Shown one piece after another: positions 51,770 through 60,096 of a stretch of 64,000 nucleotides of DNA. Below the pieces are notes generated by a model. The model searched no databases. It saw nothing but the letters and a program-made list of their open reading frames with translations, and was not told the DNA's origin. This DNA is from an uncultured Lacinutrix sp. (lineage in GTDB: Bacteria; Bacteroidota; Bacteroidia; Flavobacteriales; Flavobacteriaceae), in assembly GCA_937129145.1 (NCBI GenBank), contig CAKZMU010000086.1:48633-112632 (forward strand). Direction: 5' to 3'. The stretch's first letter is position 1. Each line of letters starts with the position of its first letter. The position numbers and the translations under genes were made by a program.

Positions 51770-51868
51770 TTATCTTAATTCACTCCCTATCCTTAAAACA
51801 TTCTCAACAAGCAAATCAAAATCTTCTAATTTAATTTTAATCAAAAGACGAATTTTCCAATTAGAAAT
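51770..51868 (-). pseudogene. decayed 3' fragment of a PLP-dependent decarboxylase gene
   Basis: Translation on the minus strand gives LEDFDLLVENVLRIGSELR before a TAA at 51772-51770, closely matching the C-terminus NADFDVLVENVLRIGKQLIN of the intact gene at 52457. Upstream, a few residues (NWKIRLL) still resemble the YCIRCAI part, and an in-frame stop precedes them. The nucleotide match includes CCTTAAAACATTCTC in both. The fragment lies on the far side of the lipoprotein gene at 51906. Confidence 0.75.
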
Positions 51869-51905
51869 TCAGCCGTAGTTACGGTTATAAATTGTTGTAG
51901 CCTAA

Positions 51906-52406
51906 TTATTCAATAATGATATAGCTATTAAATATTAATTTATTGTTCTTTTTAGTCAATTCACAATTAAAAGTGTCTTTTGATTTTAAATTAACAACTC
52001 TAAATCTATCTTTTATGTTAACATAATTACCCTTTTCAAGCTTAATTACTTTAAATCTCTTTTGATTAATAGTGTCTTTAAGATAACTGTACTCTTCCTC
52101 TTTAACTTCCTTTTGATAATTCTTGAAGGTAATTACACCTTTGTCTCTTAAAAGTTTTAAAAAGCCAAGCTCGTTAGCTATTTCTTCAGTTTGTTCGGGT
52201 AAATCTATCTGGTAATAGACGTTAATGTTATCAATTTTTTTACCAAAAAGATATATGTCATCACCAAATAGTTGTTCATAACCATTATCCAATAAAATAT
52301 CTACTGTTAAATTACGGTTTAAGTCAAAGGGTTTTCTAATTTCAGAATTTTCATTTCTGCCGCAAGAAATAATTAGGATTATAAATATGAAATTCAGCTT
52401 CCTCAT
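51906..52406 (-). CDS. uncharacterised lipoprotein between decarboxylase copies
   Basis: A 166-residue lipoprotein (signal MRKLNFIFIILIISC, Cys15). The mature protein is polar with alternating strands (NVYYQIDLPEQTEEIANELG) and no known motif. It is flanked by the decayed decarboxylase tail and the intact decarboxylase gene, so it probably arrived by insertion with local duplication. I recognise no family. Confidence 0.7.
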   Translation of the reverse strand: MRKLNFIFIILIISCGRNENSEIRKPFDLNRNLTVDILLDNGYEQLFGDDIYLFGKKIDNINVYYQIDLPEQTEEIANELGFLKLLRDKGVITFKNYQKEVKEEEYSYLKDTINQKRFKVIKLEKGNYVNIKDRFRVVNLKSKDTFNCELTKKNNKLIFNSYIIIE

Positions 52407-52456
52407 TTAACAGGTTATATATAATGCTTTTTATTTTTAATATCTAAAAAGATAAC

Positions 52457-53911
52457 TTAATTTATTAACTGTTTTCCAATCCTTAAAACATTCTCGACTA
52501 GCACGTCAAAATCGGCATTTGTCACACGATGACTAGAAATAGCACAACGAATACAATAAGCACCATTTAAGGTAGTATAGCCTGGTAAAGCTATGGCTTG
52601 CTCTTCCAGTTGGAGTTTTATTTCCTTATTAATAGCGTTTAATTCTTCTAAAGACTTCCCTCTAGGATTATATCTAAAACAAACAATGTCCATACCAATA
52701 GGAGCGAGGAGTTCTAAGTCTTGATACTCATTAACTAAATCGCCTAAATAAAATGCTTGATTGACATTACGAGATATCATCCTGCCAAAACGTTTACTAC
52801 CATGTTCTTTAAGTGACATCCATATTTTTAAGGCTCTAAATCGTCTAGAGAGTTGCAAGCCGTATTCGCTAAACCAATTTTCACCTGAAGCTAAACCTCG
52901 TGTGTTTTTAGCTAAATATTCAGGGATTAACGAGAAGGTTTTTTTGTGCTCATCATTATCCTTTATAACTACACAGCCAGCCTCAAATGGCATGTGTAGC
53001 CATTTATGCAAATCTAAAGCCACAGAATCTGCTCGTTCGATGCCTTTAAGCTGAGGTTTTAAAGAGTCAGATAACATGGCGATGGCACCAATAGCACCAT
53101 CTACATGAAACCAAAGGTTTTCTTGCTCACAAATATCTGCAATGGCATTTAAGTTATCAACTGCTCCAGTATTCACAGTTCCTGAAGTTCCTATAACACA
53201 AATAGGTTGTAAGCCATTGGCTTTATCTTCTTCAATTTGATTTTTTAAAGCTTCAATGTTAATAGTGTAGTCATTGTTTATAGCAATTTTTTTAAGCCCT
53301 TTTGTTCCTAAACCCAGAAGTTCTACTGCTTTGGTGTTGCAACTATGTATTTCGGTTGAGGCATAAAACACTAAGTTATTTTCTTTTAAACCCTCCGCAC
53401 GAATATCGTAACCAGCTTTTACATTTCTAGCGACAGACAAGGCAGCGTAATTTGCCATAGAACCACCACTTACCAAAAGCCCACTTGATGTTTTTGGAAA
53501 TTCAACTATTTCTTTTATCCAATTAACAACCTGCTCCTCTACCTTGTGTCCTGCATGATTACCGCCTCCTAAATTTGGGTTAATAATAGAAGCCCAAAAA
53601 TCACCCATCACACCAGAAATAGTCCCATTTCCCATATACCAAGCCCAAAAACGTGGATGCACATTTCCCATTGGGTATGGCAATACATTTTGTTGTAACT
53701 CTTGATAGACTTTTTCGGCATCGTTGGGTTGTTGAGGTAACTCAGTATCGAAAGTTTTTAAGACATCGTCTGGCATTTCTTGCCAAATTTTACGCTCTCT
53801 AATGTTTTTTACATAGTCAAAGGCATCTTCAACCATCTGGTGCATTAAGGCTTTTGATTGCTCCCAATCTTCTGGGTCTAGCGTCTCAAAGCCTTTGGTG
53901 TGATTACTCAT
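52457..53911 (-). CDS. pyridoxal-dependent group II decarboxylase
   Basis: A 484-residue PLP enzyme of the aromatic/glutamate decarboxylase family. The PLP-lysine is Lys303 in ALDLHKWLHMPFEAG, with Asp271 in WFHVDGAIGA and MGNVHPRFWAWYMG and GLLVSGGSMANYAAL as substrate and cofactor motifs. It decarboxylates an amino acid, possibly aromatic; the exact one is open. I chose the ATG at 53911 (MSNHTKGFETLDPEDW), since the longer frame to 54046 would overlap the DUF1456 gene almost half. The gene follows the DUF1456 gene by 4 bp. Confidence 0.92.
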   Translation of the reverse strand: MSNHTKGFETLDPEDWEQSKALMHQMVEDAFDYVKNIRERKIWQEMPDDVLKTFDTELPQQPNDAEKVYQELQQNVLPYPMGNVHPRFWAWYMGNGTISGVMGDFWASIINPNLGGGNHAGHKVEEQVVNWIKEIVEFPKTSSGLLVSGGSMANYAALSVARNVKAGYDIRAEGLKENNLVFYASTEIHSCNTKAVELLGLGTKGLKKIAINNDYTINIEALKNQIEEDKANGLQPICVIGTSGTVNTGAVDNLNAIADICEQENLWFHVDGAIGAIAMLSDSLKPQLKGIERADSVALDLHKWLHMPFEAGCVVIKDNDEHKKTFSLIPEYLAKNTRGLASGENWFSEYGLQLSRRFRALKIWMSLKEHGSKRFGRMISRNVNQAFYLGDLVNEYQDLELLAPIGMDIVCFRYNPRGKSLEELNAINKEIKLQLEEQAIALPGYTTLNGAYCIRCAISSHRVTNADFDVLVENVLRIGKQLIN

Positions 53912-53915
53912 ATTT

Positions 53916-54179
53916 TTAAAGATATTTGTTGGTTGGTTTTTTTTCTTGTTTTGGAGGCATTGGACCACGTAAATGAATAATGAGTCCGTCCAAGAAATTA
54001 CGTAAAAATTGGTCGCCACACTCCATATATTTTGGGTGATTTTCATTTCTAAAAATGGCTCCCAATTCGCTTTTGGTTACTTTAAAGTCTTTTAAAGCAC
54101 ATATTTTTACAATATCGTCGTCACGTAGTTTATGTGCAACGCGAAGTTTTTTAAAGATGTCGTTATTTGTTAGTCCCAT
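53916..54179 (-). CDS. single-domain DUF1456 protein
   Basis: An 87-residue protein with one DUF1456 (YehS-like) unit: LTNNDIFKKLRVAHKLRDDD, then VTKSELGAIFRNENHPKYME and FLRNFLDGLIIHLRGPMP. Usual family members have two units in about 150 residues; here the gene stops after the first and a Lys-rich tail. Function unknown. It precedes the PLP decarboxylase by 4 bp, so the two are probably cotranscribed. Confidence 0.8.
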   Translation of the reverse strand: MGLTNNDIFKKLRVAHKLRDDDIVKICALKDFKVTKSELGAIFRNENHPKYMECGDQFLRNFLDGLIIHLRGPMPPKQEKKPTNKYL

Positions 54180-54212
54180 GAAGTAAAGGTAAGTGTTTTT
54201 TTATGCAAATAA

Positions 54213-55388
54213 CTAAGATTCGTCAATCCTATTATCATCAAATGCTGAAGGTAGTAGTTTTGGAATAAATTTCACCAGTAAGGGCAATAATAACGCACCT
54301 CCAGGGAGTATGAAAATTGCTAAACTAGGTATTGATTTTATAACGTCAATAAGCTGGTCTTGTAATTGTTTTTGTTCTTCTTTGCTTAAATCACGTACGG
54401 TAGATTGACCAATTAATTTTACAAGCTCTTTACTTTGCGAAAGCTCTTTGCGTAAACGTTTTTTGTTACGTGAAATAAGTTTTGACACCATTTTACTTGA
54501 ATTGTCGTAAAAATTTTCAACAATATTTCTTGAACTTAATAAATCAATATTGTCTTTGTGTTTGGTGTAAAATGAATTCACCGAATTTATCGAGCTAACA
54601 ATAGTACTCTCATCTAGGTTTAATTTGTTACCAATGTTATGTAAAAAAAGTTGCTCTTTTTCATCAATTATCTTATCATTCCATGTGGACATACAAGCAA
54701 TGTCGAACAAGTACCATTTTTCATATTTTGATGTTAAATTAGCGATAGCTTCTTCGTGAGAAATATGTGCATTATCTTGGTAACGCATTGATGATTCAAA
54801 TAACTTAATTAAGCTTTCATCATAATTAGTTTTTACGATTTTAGAGTTTAAAACATCTAAAACTATTTTTTCAATTGATGCTTCAAGTTTCTTTATGTAA
54901 CTAGAAGATATTGAGTTTCTTATCAAGTATTCATGATAAGCTAAAATATCAACATATAGTAAAGCGTTAATTACAAAGTAGTTAAAGTTTTTTATTAATA
55001 TGTTATCATCAATTTGTACGCGCTTATGAATAATTTTTTCAAGGAGATTGTTTGATATATTTTCTGAAAAAAGATTACTAAAAAAAGATGATTTATAGAC
55101 ATCAATATTTTTGTAAAAATCAACAATACTATCCAAAAATTTTTGTTTACTTTTAGATTTATGATGCGCAATAAATAGAGCAAGAAATAAGTTTACTTTA
55201 CTCATTTCCTCATCAGTTAAATCTTGAACTTCAATAAAAGTAGCAATGGTACTTTTACTATTTCCATAAATAAATCCAGCATCTTTTAAACTGCAATAAA
55301 AGGCTGCTTCAGATTGATTTAAGAATTCCTGATTTTTGGATAATTCCTTTAAAAGTTTTGTAATCCATCCACTAGCTGAAGGATTCAT
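54213..55388 (-). CDS. LETM1-related biofilm-associated protein
   Basis: A 391-residue protein, mainly helical and soluble-looking until a C-terminal segment (PSLAIFILPGGALLLPLLVK, about 355-380) that resembles the LETM1 membrane motif. The N-terminus NPSASGWITKLLKELSKNQE is typical of the flavobacterial family annotated as LETM1-related and biofilm-associated. The role is not established at molecular level. It is 33 bp upstream of the DUF1456 gene. Confidence 0.85.
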   Translation of the reverse strand: MNPSASGWITKLLKELSKNQEFLNQSEAAFYCSLKDAGFIYGNSKSTIATFIEVQDLTDEEMSKVNLFLALFIAHHKSKSKQKFLDSIVDFYKNIDVYKSSFFSNLFSENISNNLLEKIIHKRVQIDDNILIKNFNYFVINALLYVDILAYHEYLIRNSISSSYIKKLEASIEKIVLDVLNSKIVKTNYDESLIKLFESSMRYQDNAHISHEEAIANLTSKYEKWYLFDIACMSTWNDKIIDEKEQLFLHNIGNKLNLDESTIVSSINSVNSFYTKHKDNIDLLSSRNIVENFYDNSSKMVSKLISRNKKRLRKELSQSKELVKLIGQSTVRDLSKEEQKQLQDQLIDVIKSIPSLAIFILPGGALLLPLLVKFIPKLLPSAFDDNRIDES

Positions 55389-55450
55389 ATATCATTCTTT
55401 TTAGTTAATGTAAAGATAGATTTTATATCTAAAAATTCAGATAATTTTTC

Positions 55451-55472
55451 TTTAACAAAACTTTAACAAAAC
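55451..55472 (+). repeat. perfect tandem direct repeat TTTAACAAAAC x2
   Basis: Two adjacent 11-bp copies lie 64 bp before the DUF4331 start. Eleven bases is about one helical turn, so both copies face the same side of the DNA, as expected of an operator. No regulator is known for it. Confidence 0.55.
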
Positions 55473-55535
55473 CACCTTTTGAGTTTTTGCGTAGGTATGC
55501 CTGAAGACAAAATTAATTAACAAAAACTCTTTATT

Positions 55536-56186
55536 ATGAAAAACAACAAAACAATTTTTGGAATCGCGCTACTAGCCATAGTTGGTTCCGTAATGATTGC
55601 AGCAGACCACATTGATGCGCCTGCTGTACAAGGTGGTACCAGCGATATCACAGATTTTTATGCCTTTCAGGGCACGAATGCCGATAATATGGTGTTTGTA
55701 GCAAACGTACAAGGTTTATTAAGCCCTTCGACAACAGCCGAGGCGATGTTTGATGAAAATGTATTGGTCGAATTCAATATTGACAATACAGGCGATAATG
55801 TTGAAGATTTAGTAATCCAAGCAATTGCAAGGGATGGTAAAATGTACTTTTTTGGGCCAACTGTGCCATCAGCAACTGGTTTGAACAGTACCATCGAAAC
55901 CAATGCAACTGTATCTGAAGTTGATATTACAAGTTATGGAGACTCAGAATTTGTTACTACCAATGAAGGAATGCGTTTTTTCGCAGGCCCACGTGACGAC
56001 CCATTTTTTATGGATTTTGCACAATATTCAGCCATTATTGGAGGGACAGCTACAAGTTTTAATAATCCAGGAAGCGACACATTTGCAGGTACTAACGTCA
56101 TGTCTATTGTGGTAGAAGTTCCTAAAGCTATGATTGGCACATCTGGAACCATAAATACTTGGGTAGAATCAAAAACTAAACAATAA
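55536..56186 (+). CDS. DUF4331 protein, N-terminal half type, exported
   Basis: A 216-residue protein with a signal peptide (about 1-23). It holds the first part of the DUF4331 fold: ADHIDAPAVQGGTSDITDFY, FAGPRDDPFFMDFAQY and VPKAMIGTSGTINTWVESK. Usual DUF4331 proteins carry this and the part encoded by the next gene in one chain. No active site is known. It is the first gene of a run with the C-half gene, a TPR lipoprotein and a receptor-tail-like protein. Confidence 0.88.
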   Translation: MKNNKTIFGIALLAIVGSVMIAADHIDAPAVQGGTSDITDFYAFQGTNADNMVFVANVQGLLSPSTTAEAMFDENVLVEFNIDNTGDNVEDLVIQAIARDGKMYFFGPTVPSATGLNSTIETNATVSEVDITSYGDSEFVTTNEGMRFFAGPRDDPFFMDFAQYSAIIGGTATSFNNPGSDTFAGTNVMSIVVEVPKAMIGTSGTINTWVESKTKQ

Positions 56187-56206
56187 TCAACTAAAAAACA
56201 GAAATT

Positions 56207-56785
56207 ATGAAAATTTTAAAACAAATGCACAATATAAAATTAATTATAAGTTCATTCATGATGCTAGCATTAGTAATGAGCTGTACGAATACTGATGATG
56301 ACGATATCATTATTATTGATAACGAACCTGATTTTTCAGGAACGTATGCGCAAGAAGACCAAATGGGACGACCAGCGGTAAACACCGTGTTTGTATCATC
56401 GTCTAGCAAAGATATGTTTAACGTTACCATTCCTTCAGAACAAAACGCAGCGTTTCAAACCATGTTTCAAACAAATTTGGAAGGATTAAGTCCTGCGTAC
56501 GCAAACCCAGGAGATGAAAACGCTTTAGGCTTAGACTCAGCTGCCTTTACTGGCTTGTTGGCTACCGATGTGCTTAATGTATCATTGGATGGCACTACAA
56601 CGTTTTACGATGGCACCAATGTATTAACTGGTCGCGCTTTAGCCGATGATGTAATTACAGTTGAACTCTTACTGATTTTTGGAGGTGAAGATTTCTCTGA
56701 AAACCCAGGATTATCAAACGACAATGTAGATGCAAACGATAAACCTTTTTTGACCTCATTTCCTTACCTAGCTTCGCCTTGGTAA
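56207..56785 (+). CDS. DUF4331 protein, C-terminal half type, lipoprotein
   Basis: A 192-residue lipoprotein (signal ending LVMSC, Cys about 25, then a run of Asp). It has the second part of DUF4331: YAQEDQMGRPAVNTVF, VLTGRALADDVITVELLLIF and NDNVDANDKPFLTSFPYLA. It begins 20 bp after the N-half gene. The two may bind each other to rebuild the full domain, with the lipid anchor on this half. Confidence 0.88.
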   Translation: MKILKQMHNIKLIISSFMMLALVMSCTNTDDDDIIIIDNEPDFSGTYAQEDQMGRPAVNTVFVSSSSKDMFNVTIPSEQNAAFQTMFQTNLEGLSPAYANPGDENALGLDSAAFTGLLATDVLNVSLDGTTTFYDGTNVLTGRALADDVITVELLLIFGGEDFSENPGLSNDNVDANDKPFLTSFPYLASPW

Positions 56786-56795
56786 GATAGAAATT

Positions 56796-56830
56796 AATCG
56801 TTAGGACATGTACATCATGTTCTAACGATT
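56796..56830 (+). other. strong hairpin between DUF4331-C and TPR genes
   Basis: AATCGTTAGGACATG (56796-56810) and CATGTTCTAACGATT (56816-56830) form a 15-bp stem with one G-T pair and a 5-base loop. No T-run follows, so it is more likely a 3'-end stabiliser or processing site than a full terminator. The downstream TPR gene starts 41 bp later. Confidence 0.6.
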
Positions 56831-56870
56831 CTATAATAAACTAACAGAAAAACCCTAAAAATTTTTAATT

Positions 56871-58163
56871 ATGTTTTTAAAAAAAATATACACAATCCTC
56901 ATGGTTTCAGCTTTAATGATGAGCTGTAACACCAAGGACACACAAATTACAGATATAGAAGATTATAACAAGTTTTTAAGCTTATCAGAAAATAAAGCAT
57001 TGAACATCACCAAAGAAGACCACAACTTTTGGGAAGAAAAGCTAGAGAAAAATGAAAATCAATTTCCGTACAATGCAAAAATAGCAGCAGCACAATCGCA
57101 GTTATTTCAATTAACTGGTACTATTGAACATTTAGCTGAAGCCGAAAAACATTTAGTGGAAGCCAATGTTAAAACAAATTATAACAACGCCTCTTATTTA
57201 CGCAGTCTTGCAAGAAATTACATTTCTCAACACAAATTTAAAGAAGCACTCGAGCTATTGAAAAAAGCCGAGACCAATGGCGAAAAACTGGAGTCTACAC
57301 AAAAAATGCTATTCGATGTGCATTTAGAACTTGGTAATACTACACAGGCAAAACAGTACTTAAACACGTTTATAGATTATAATGGTTTCGACTATTTAAT
57401 CCGTTTGGCTAAGTGGAAAGACCACGAAGGTGATTTGGCATCAGCTATTACTTATATGGAAAAAGCTATGGAATTGGCAGAATATTCCAAAAACGATTAT
57501 TTAAAACAATGGTCGTACACAAACCTAGCTGATTTTTACGGTCATGATGGGCAAATAAAAAAATCGTATGTGTACTATTTAAAAGCATTAGAGTTAGAGC
57601 CGCAAGATGCTTACGCCAAAAAAGGCATTGCTTGGATAGTGTATTCTTATGAACGCAACCCAGAAGAAGCACTACGCATTTTAAACAGCATTACAAACTA
57701 TTACAACGCTCCAGATTACTATTTGTTAAAAGTAGACATAGCTGAGTATATGAATAACAATAAGGTTAAAGAAAACAATCTTAATGAGTTTGCAGTGACT
57801 GTAGATAAAAAATATTATGGCGTTATGTACAACAGGCACAATGCTCTATTGCTATCTAATGATAAAAAAAGCATAAACAAGGCATATAACATTGCACTCG
57901 AAGAAGTAAAAAATAGACCAACAGCACAATCGTATGATTTGCTGGCTTGGACCCTTTACAAGAAAGGTGATGTGCAAAAAGCTTTAGACATAGCTAAAAA
58001 ACACGTAGTTGATAAAACCTACGAACCAGAAGTATTGTTTCATTTGGCACAAATTTATAAAGTAAATGGTTTATACAAAGAAGCTAATAAGTTGCAAGAA
58101 GAATTATTGAAAAGTACTTATGAGCTTGGACCTTTGATGGAACAACAGATAAAACAACTATAA
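56871..58163 (+). CDS. TPR lipoprotein of the DUF4331 cluster
   Basis: A 430-residue lipoprotein (signal ending LMMSC, Cys about 19) with TPR repeats through its length (HLAEAEKHLVEANVKTNYNN, AYAKKGIAWIVYSYERNPEE). It probably anchors to the outer membrane or inner membrane outer face and binds partner proteins. It is coexpressed with the DUF4331 halves, so a complex with them is plausible. No enzymatic part is visible. Confidence 0.85.
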   Translation: MFLKKIYTILMVSALMMSCNTKDTQITDIEDYNKFLSLSENKALNITKEDHNFWEEKLEKNENQFPYNAKIAAAQSQLFQLTGTIEHLAEAEKHLVEANVKTNYNNASYLRSLARNYISQHKFKEALELLKKAETNGEKLESTQKMLFDVHLELGNTTQAKQYLNTFIDYNGFDYLIRLAKWKDHEGDLASAITYMEKAMELAEYSKNDYLKQWSYTNLADFYGHDGQIKKSYVYYLKALELEPQDAYAKKGIAWIVYSYERNPEEALRILNSITNYYNAPDYYLLKVDIAEYMNNNKVKENNLNEFAVTVDKKYYGVMYNRHNALLLSNDKKSINKAYNIALEEVKNRPTAQSYDLLAWTLYKKGDVQKALDIAKKHVVDKTYEPEVLFHLAQIYKVNGLYKEANKLQEELLKSTYELGPLMEQQIKQL

Positions 58164-58174
58164 AAAATGTGATT

Positions 58175-58609
58175 ATGAAAGCTATATATATGTTTGTTTT
58201 ATTATTTATTGGAATGATTACTATGTGTAATGCGCAGTATATAAATAATAATGAAACAACCACAAAAACCATAACCTTTGTTAACACTCTTGATGAATCC
58301 TTTCAATTTAATATCATTCAACTGGAAAAAGAAAGCTTATCATGTTCAATTAATTTTAGAATGGAGGATGAATTATCGAGTGAAGAAACCTACCAATTAT
58401 TTAATGAAGTCGCTTTTTTTGACATTAACCTTGCATATACTTTTAAAGCCTTTGAATTTAATATTATTGTAGAAAACATACTTGGTGCTAATAACAATAA
58501 TTTTGCCATTGAGCCAAATTTAGAAAAAGGCAATGGCAGTATGGAAAATATAGTATTTGCTCACGAAGCCGACTTTTTACTAAGCGCAAGTATCGTTTAT
58601 AATTTTTGA
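58175..58609 (+). CDS. small exported protein resembling a TonB-dependent receptor C-terminus
   Basis: A 144-residue protein with a signal peptide (about 1-20, ending CNAQ). The rest is beta-rich and ends in the style of the last strands of outer membrane receptors: FFDINLAYTFKAFEFNIIVENI, then FAIEPNLE and the end LSASIVYNF. In flavobacteria this gene type often occurs as a full receptor beside DUF4331 and TPR genes, so it may be a relic given its own signal peptide, or a small barrel partner. The frame opens at a GTG (58169), but the ATG two codons later is more likely. Confidence 0.6.
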   Translation: MKAIYMFVLLFIGMITMCNAQYINNNETTTKTITFVNTLDESFQFNIIQLEKESLSCSINFRMEDELSSEETYQLFNEVAFFDINLAYTFKAFEFNIIVENILGANNNNFAIEPNLEKGNGSMENIVFAHEADFLLSASIVYNF

Positions 58610-58692
58610 TGCTTCTTTGTTTTAAATTTGGTAGACGAGAAGTTTTTACTTAGTTAGTACCACAAAATTTTTAGGCTTTTGTTGGTTAGTTA

Positions 58693-58734
58693 GAAAAGCG
58701 TTAGTTTAGTTATAAACTGATGCTTTTCTTTTTT
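58693..58734 (+). terminator. intrinsic terminator of the DUF4331 cluster
   Basis: GAAAAGCGTTAGTTTA (58693-58708), loop GTTA, TAAACTGATGCTTTTC (58713-58728) form a 16-bp stem with two G-T pairs, followed by TTTTTT. It ends 2 bp before the stop of the convergent GNAT gene. Confidence 0.85.
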
Positions 58735-58735
58735 G

Positions 58736-59188
58736 CTAAAAGTGTAGTTTCATTCCTTCGTGTGATTGTTTAAAACCTAAATCTTCATAAAATTTAATTG
58801 CCTTTGGTCTTTTTTTGTCTGTGGTGAGTTGCAATAAATGCGCATTTCGCTCTATTGCTCTTTGTATAGCCCACTTAAACATTGTTTTTCCAATACCTAC
58901 ACCTCTTTTATCTTCTCTAATTCTTACTGCTTCAATTTGTGCTCGTATGCCGCCTCGGTAAGTTAAATATTGAATAAACGATAATTGTAACGTTCCAATA
59001 ACTTCAGAGTTGTCGCTTTCAACAACAATTAATTCTTGGTTTTGGTCTGCGTCTATATTTTCAAAAGCTTTTAAGTATTCATTTGGTAATGGTGTTTGAA
59101 AATTTTCTCTGGTTTTTCCAAGTTCATCATCCGCAATCATTTCTACAATTATTGAAATATCTTCTTTGGTTGCTTTTCTAAAGTTCAT
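58736..59188 (-). CDS. GNAT-family N-acetyltransferase
   Basis: A 150-residue protein with the GNAT fold: FRKATKEDISIIVEMIADDE, IEAVRIREDKRGVGIGKTMF (acetyl-CoA loop RGVGIGKT) and KRPKAIKFYEDLGFKQSH. The substrate is not predictable. I chose ATG 59188 since MNFRKATKED is the normal beginning of the fold. It appears monocistronic. Confidence 0.9.
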   Translation of the reverse strand: MNFRKATKEDISIIVEMIADDELGKTRENFQTPLPNEYLKAFENIDADQNQELIVVESDNSEVIGTLQLSFIQYLTYRGGIRAQIEAVRIREDKRGVGIGKTMFKWAIQRAIERNAHLLQLTTDKKRPKAIKFYEDLGFKQSHEGMKLHF

Positions 59189-59287
59189 TATTAGTTTAAT
59201 TTTCAGTTTGTTGCCAACAGATTGCATATAAATTTATATACATATAACATATTGTTTTATAAATAATACAAATTGGAATTAATAAAA

Positions 59288-60094
59288 CTAAGGTGTACTA
59301 GCCACCACACCCAAAGTATATAGCTGTTCCATAGTTGGCGTGTCGCTACCACCAGCTTGCTCTAAGGTAATACCAAAGGCTTCAGAGGCATTGGCGTTTG
59401 CTATGGCGAATATCTTATTACCGTCGGTGTTAAAGTCGTCAATGGTACCCAAACTGGTTGGTGTTAATGGGTTGAGGGTAAGCGACCATACTTGGTACAC
59501 TTTGCCTTGTGGAGCTTCAGGTAAATCTTTGGCGTCTAGGTAGATGTTATTGCTATTTTTATCCCAATATACTTTGGCGTAGGCATTGGCAAAATTACCT
59601 TGTCCTGCCAATGGTACTTCTATAATGTTTCGGTCGCGTAAAACTTCTACCAACTTTTCGGCTTCGGCTAGACTGTTATTGGCATTTTCAATTTGCGTTT
59701 CCAACAATTCTTTATTGGTTTTTACAATGCGTATTTGCTCTTTTAGCGTGTTGTTTTCGTTAAGCATCCACAGTAATCCAGCTGCCAATACCAATGACGC
59801 TGCCCAACCAACATAGGTAAACCAAGGTGTTTTTGGTTTGTCTAGAGGTATAACTTTTGTTTCGTTTTCGCCTGAGGTAATTTGTGCTTTAATGGTGTCG
59901 AACGACTGTTTAGTCTCTTTTGGTGACACCGCAGCAGCGAGCTTTATAATACTGGCTTCAATGTTTTTAACTTCTTCCAGCAACTCAGGATATTGTTGGG
60001 TAAGCTCATAGACTTCCTGACTTTCTTTTTCAGAAAGAGTTCCTGCAACGTACAGTTCCAAAATTCCAGAGTCTATGTATTTTTTAATATCCAT
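59288..60094 (-). CDS. RskA-type anti-sigma factor
   Basis: A 268-residue membrane protein with an N-terminal cytoplasmic anti-sigma part (IKKYIDSGILELYVAGTLSE, residues 1-85), a membrane helix at about 93-109, a coiled coil (about 112-150) and a periplasmic RskA C-domain (KVYQVWSLTLNPLTPTSLGT). It should hold the sigma factor encoded 2 bp upstream and release it on a redox or envelope signal. The Cu/Zn SOD gene precedes the sigma gene on the same strand. Confidence 0.88.
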   Translation of the reverse strand: MDIKKYIDSGILELYVAGTLSEKESQEVYELTQQYPELLEEVKNIEASIIKLAAAVSPKETKQSFDTIKAQITSGENETKVIPLDKPKTPWFTYVGWAASLVLAAGLLWMLNENNTLKEQIRIVKTNKELLETQIENANNSLAEAEKLVEVLRDRNIIEVPLAGQGNFANAYAKVYWDKNSNNIYLDAKDLPEAPQGKVYQVWSLTLNPLTPTSLGTIDDFNTDGNKIFAIANANASEAFGITLEQAGGSDTPTMEQLYTLGVVASTP

Positions 60095-60096
60095 AA

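Noticed and set aside
53912..54046. Longer N-terminus for the decarboxylase
   Set aside because: It overlaps the DUF1456 frame and does not resemble the family start.
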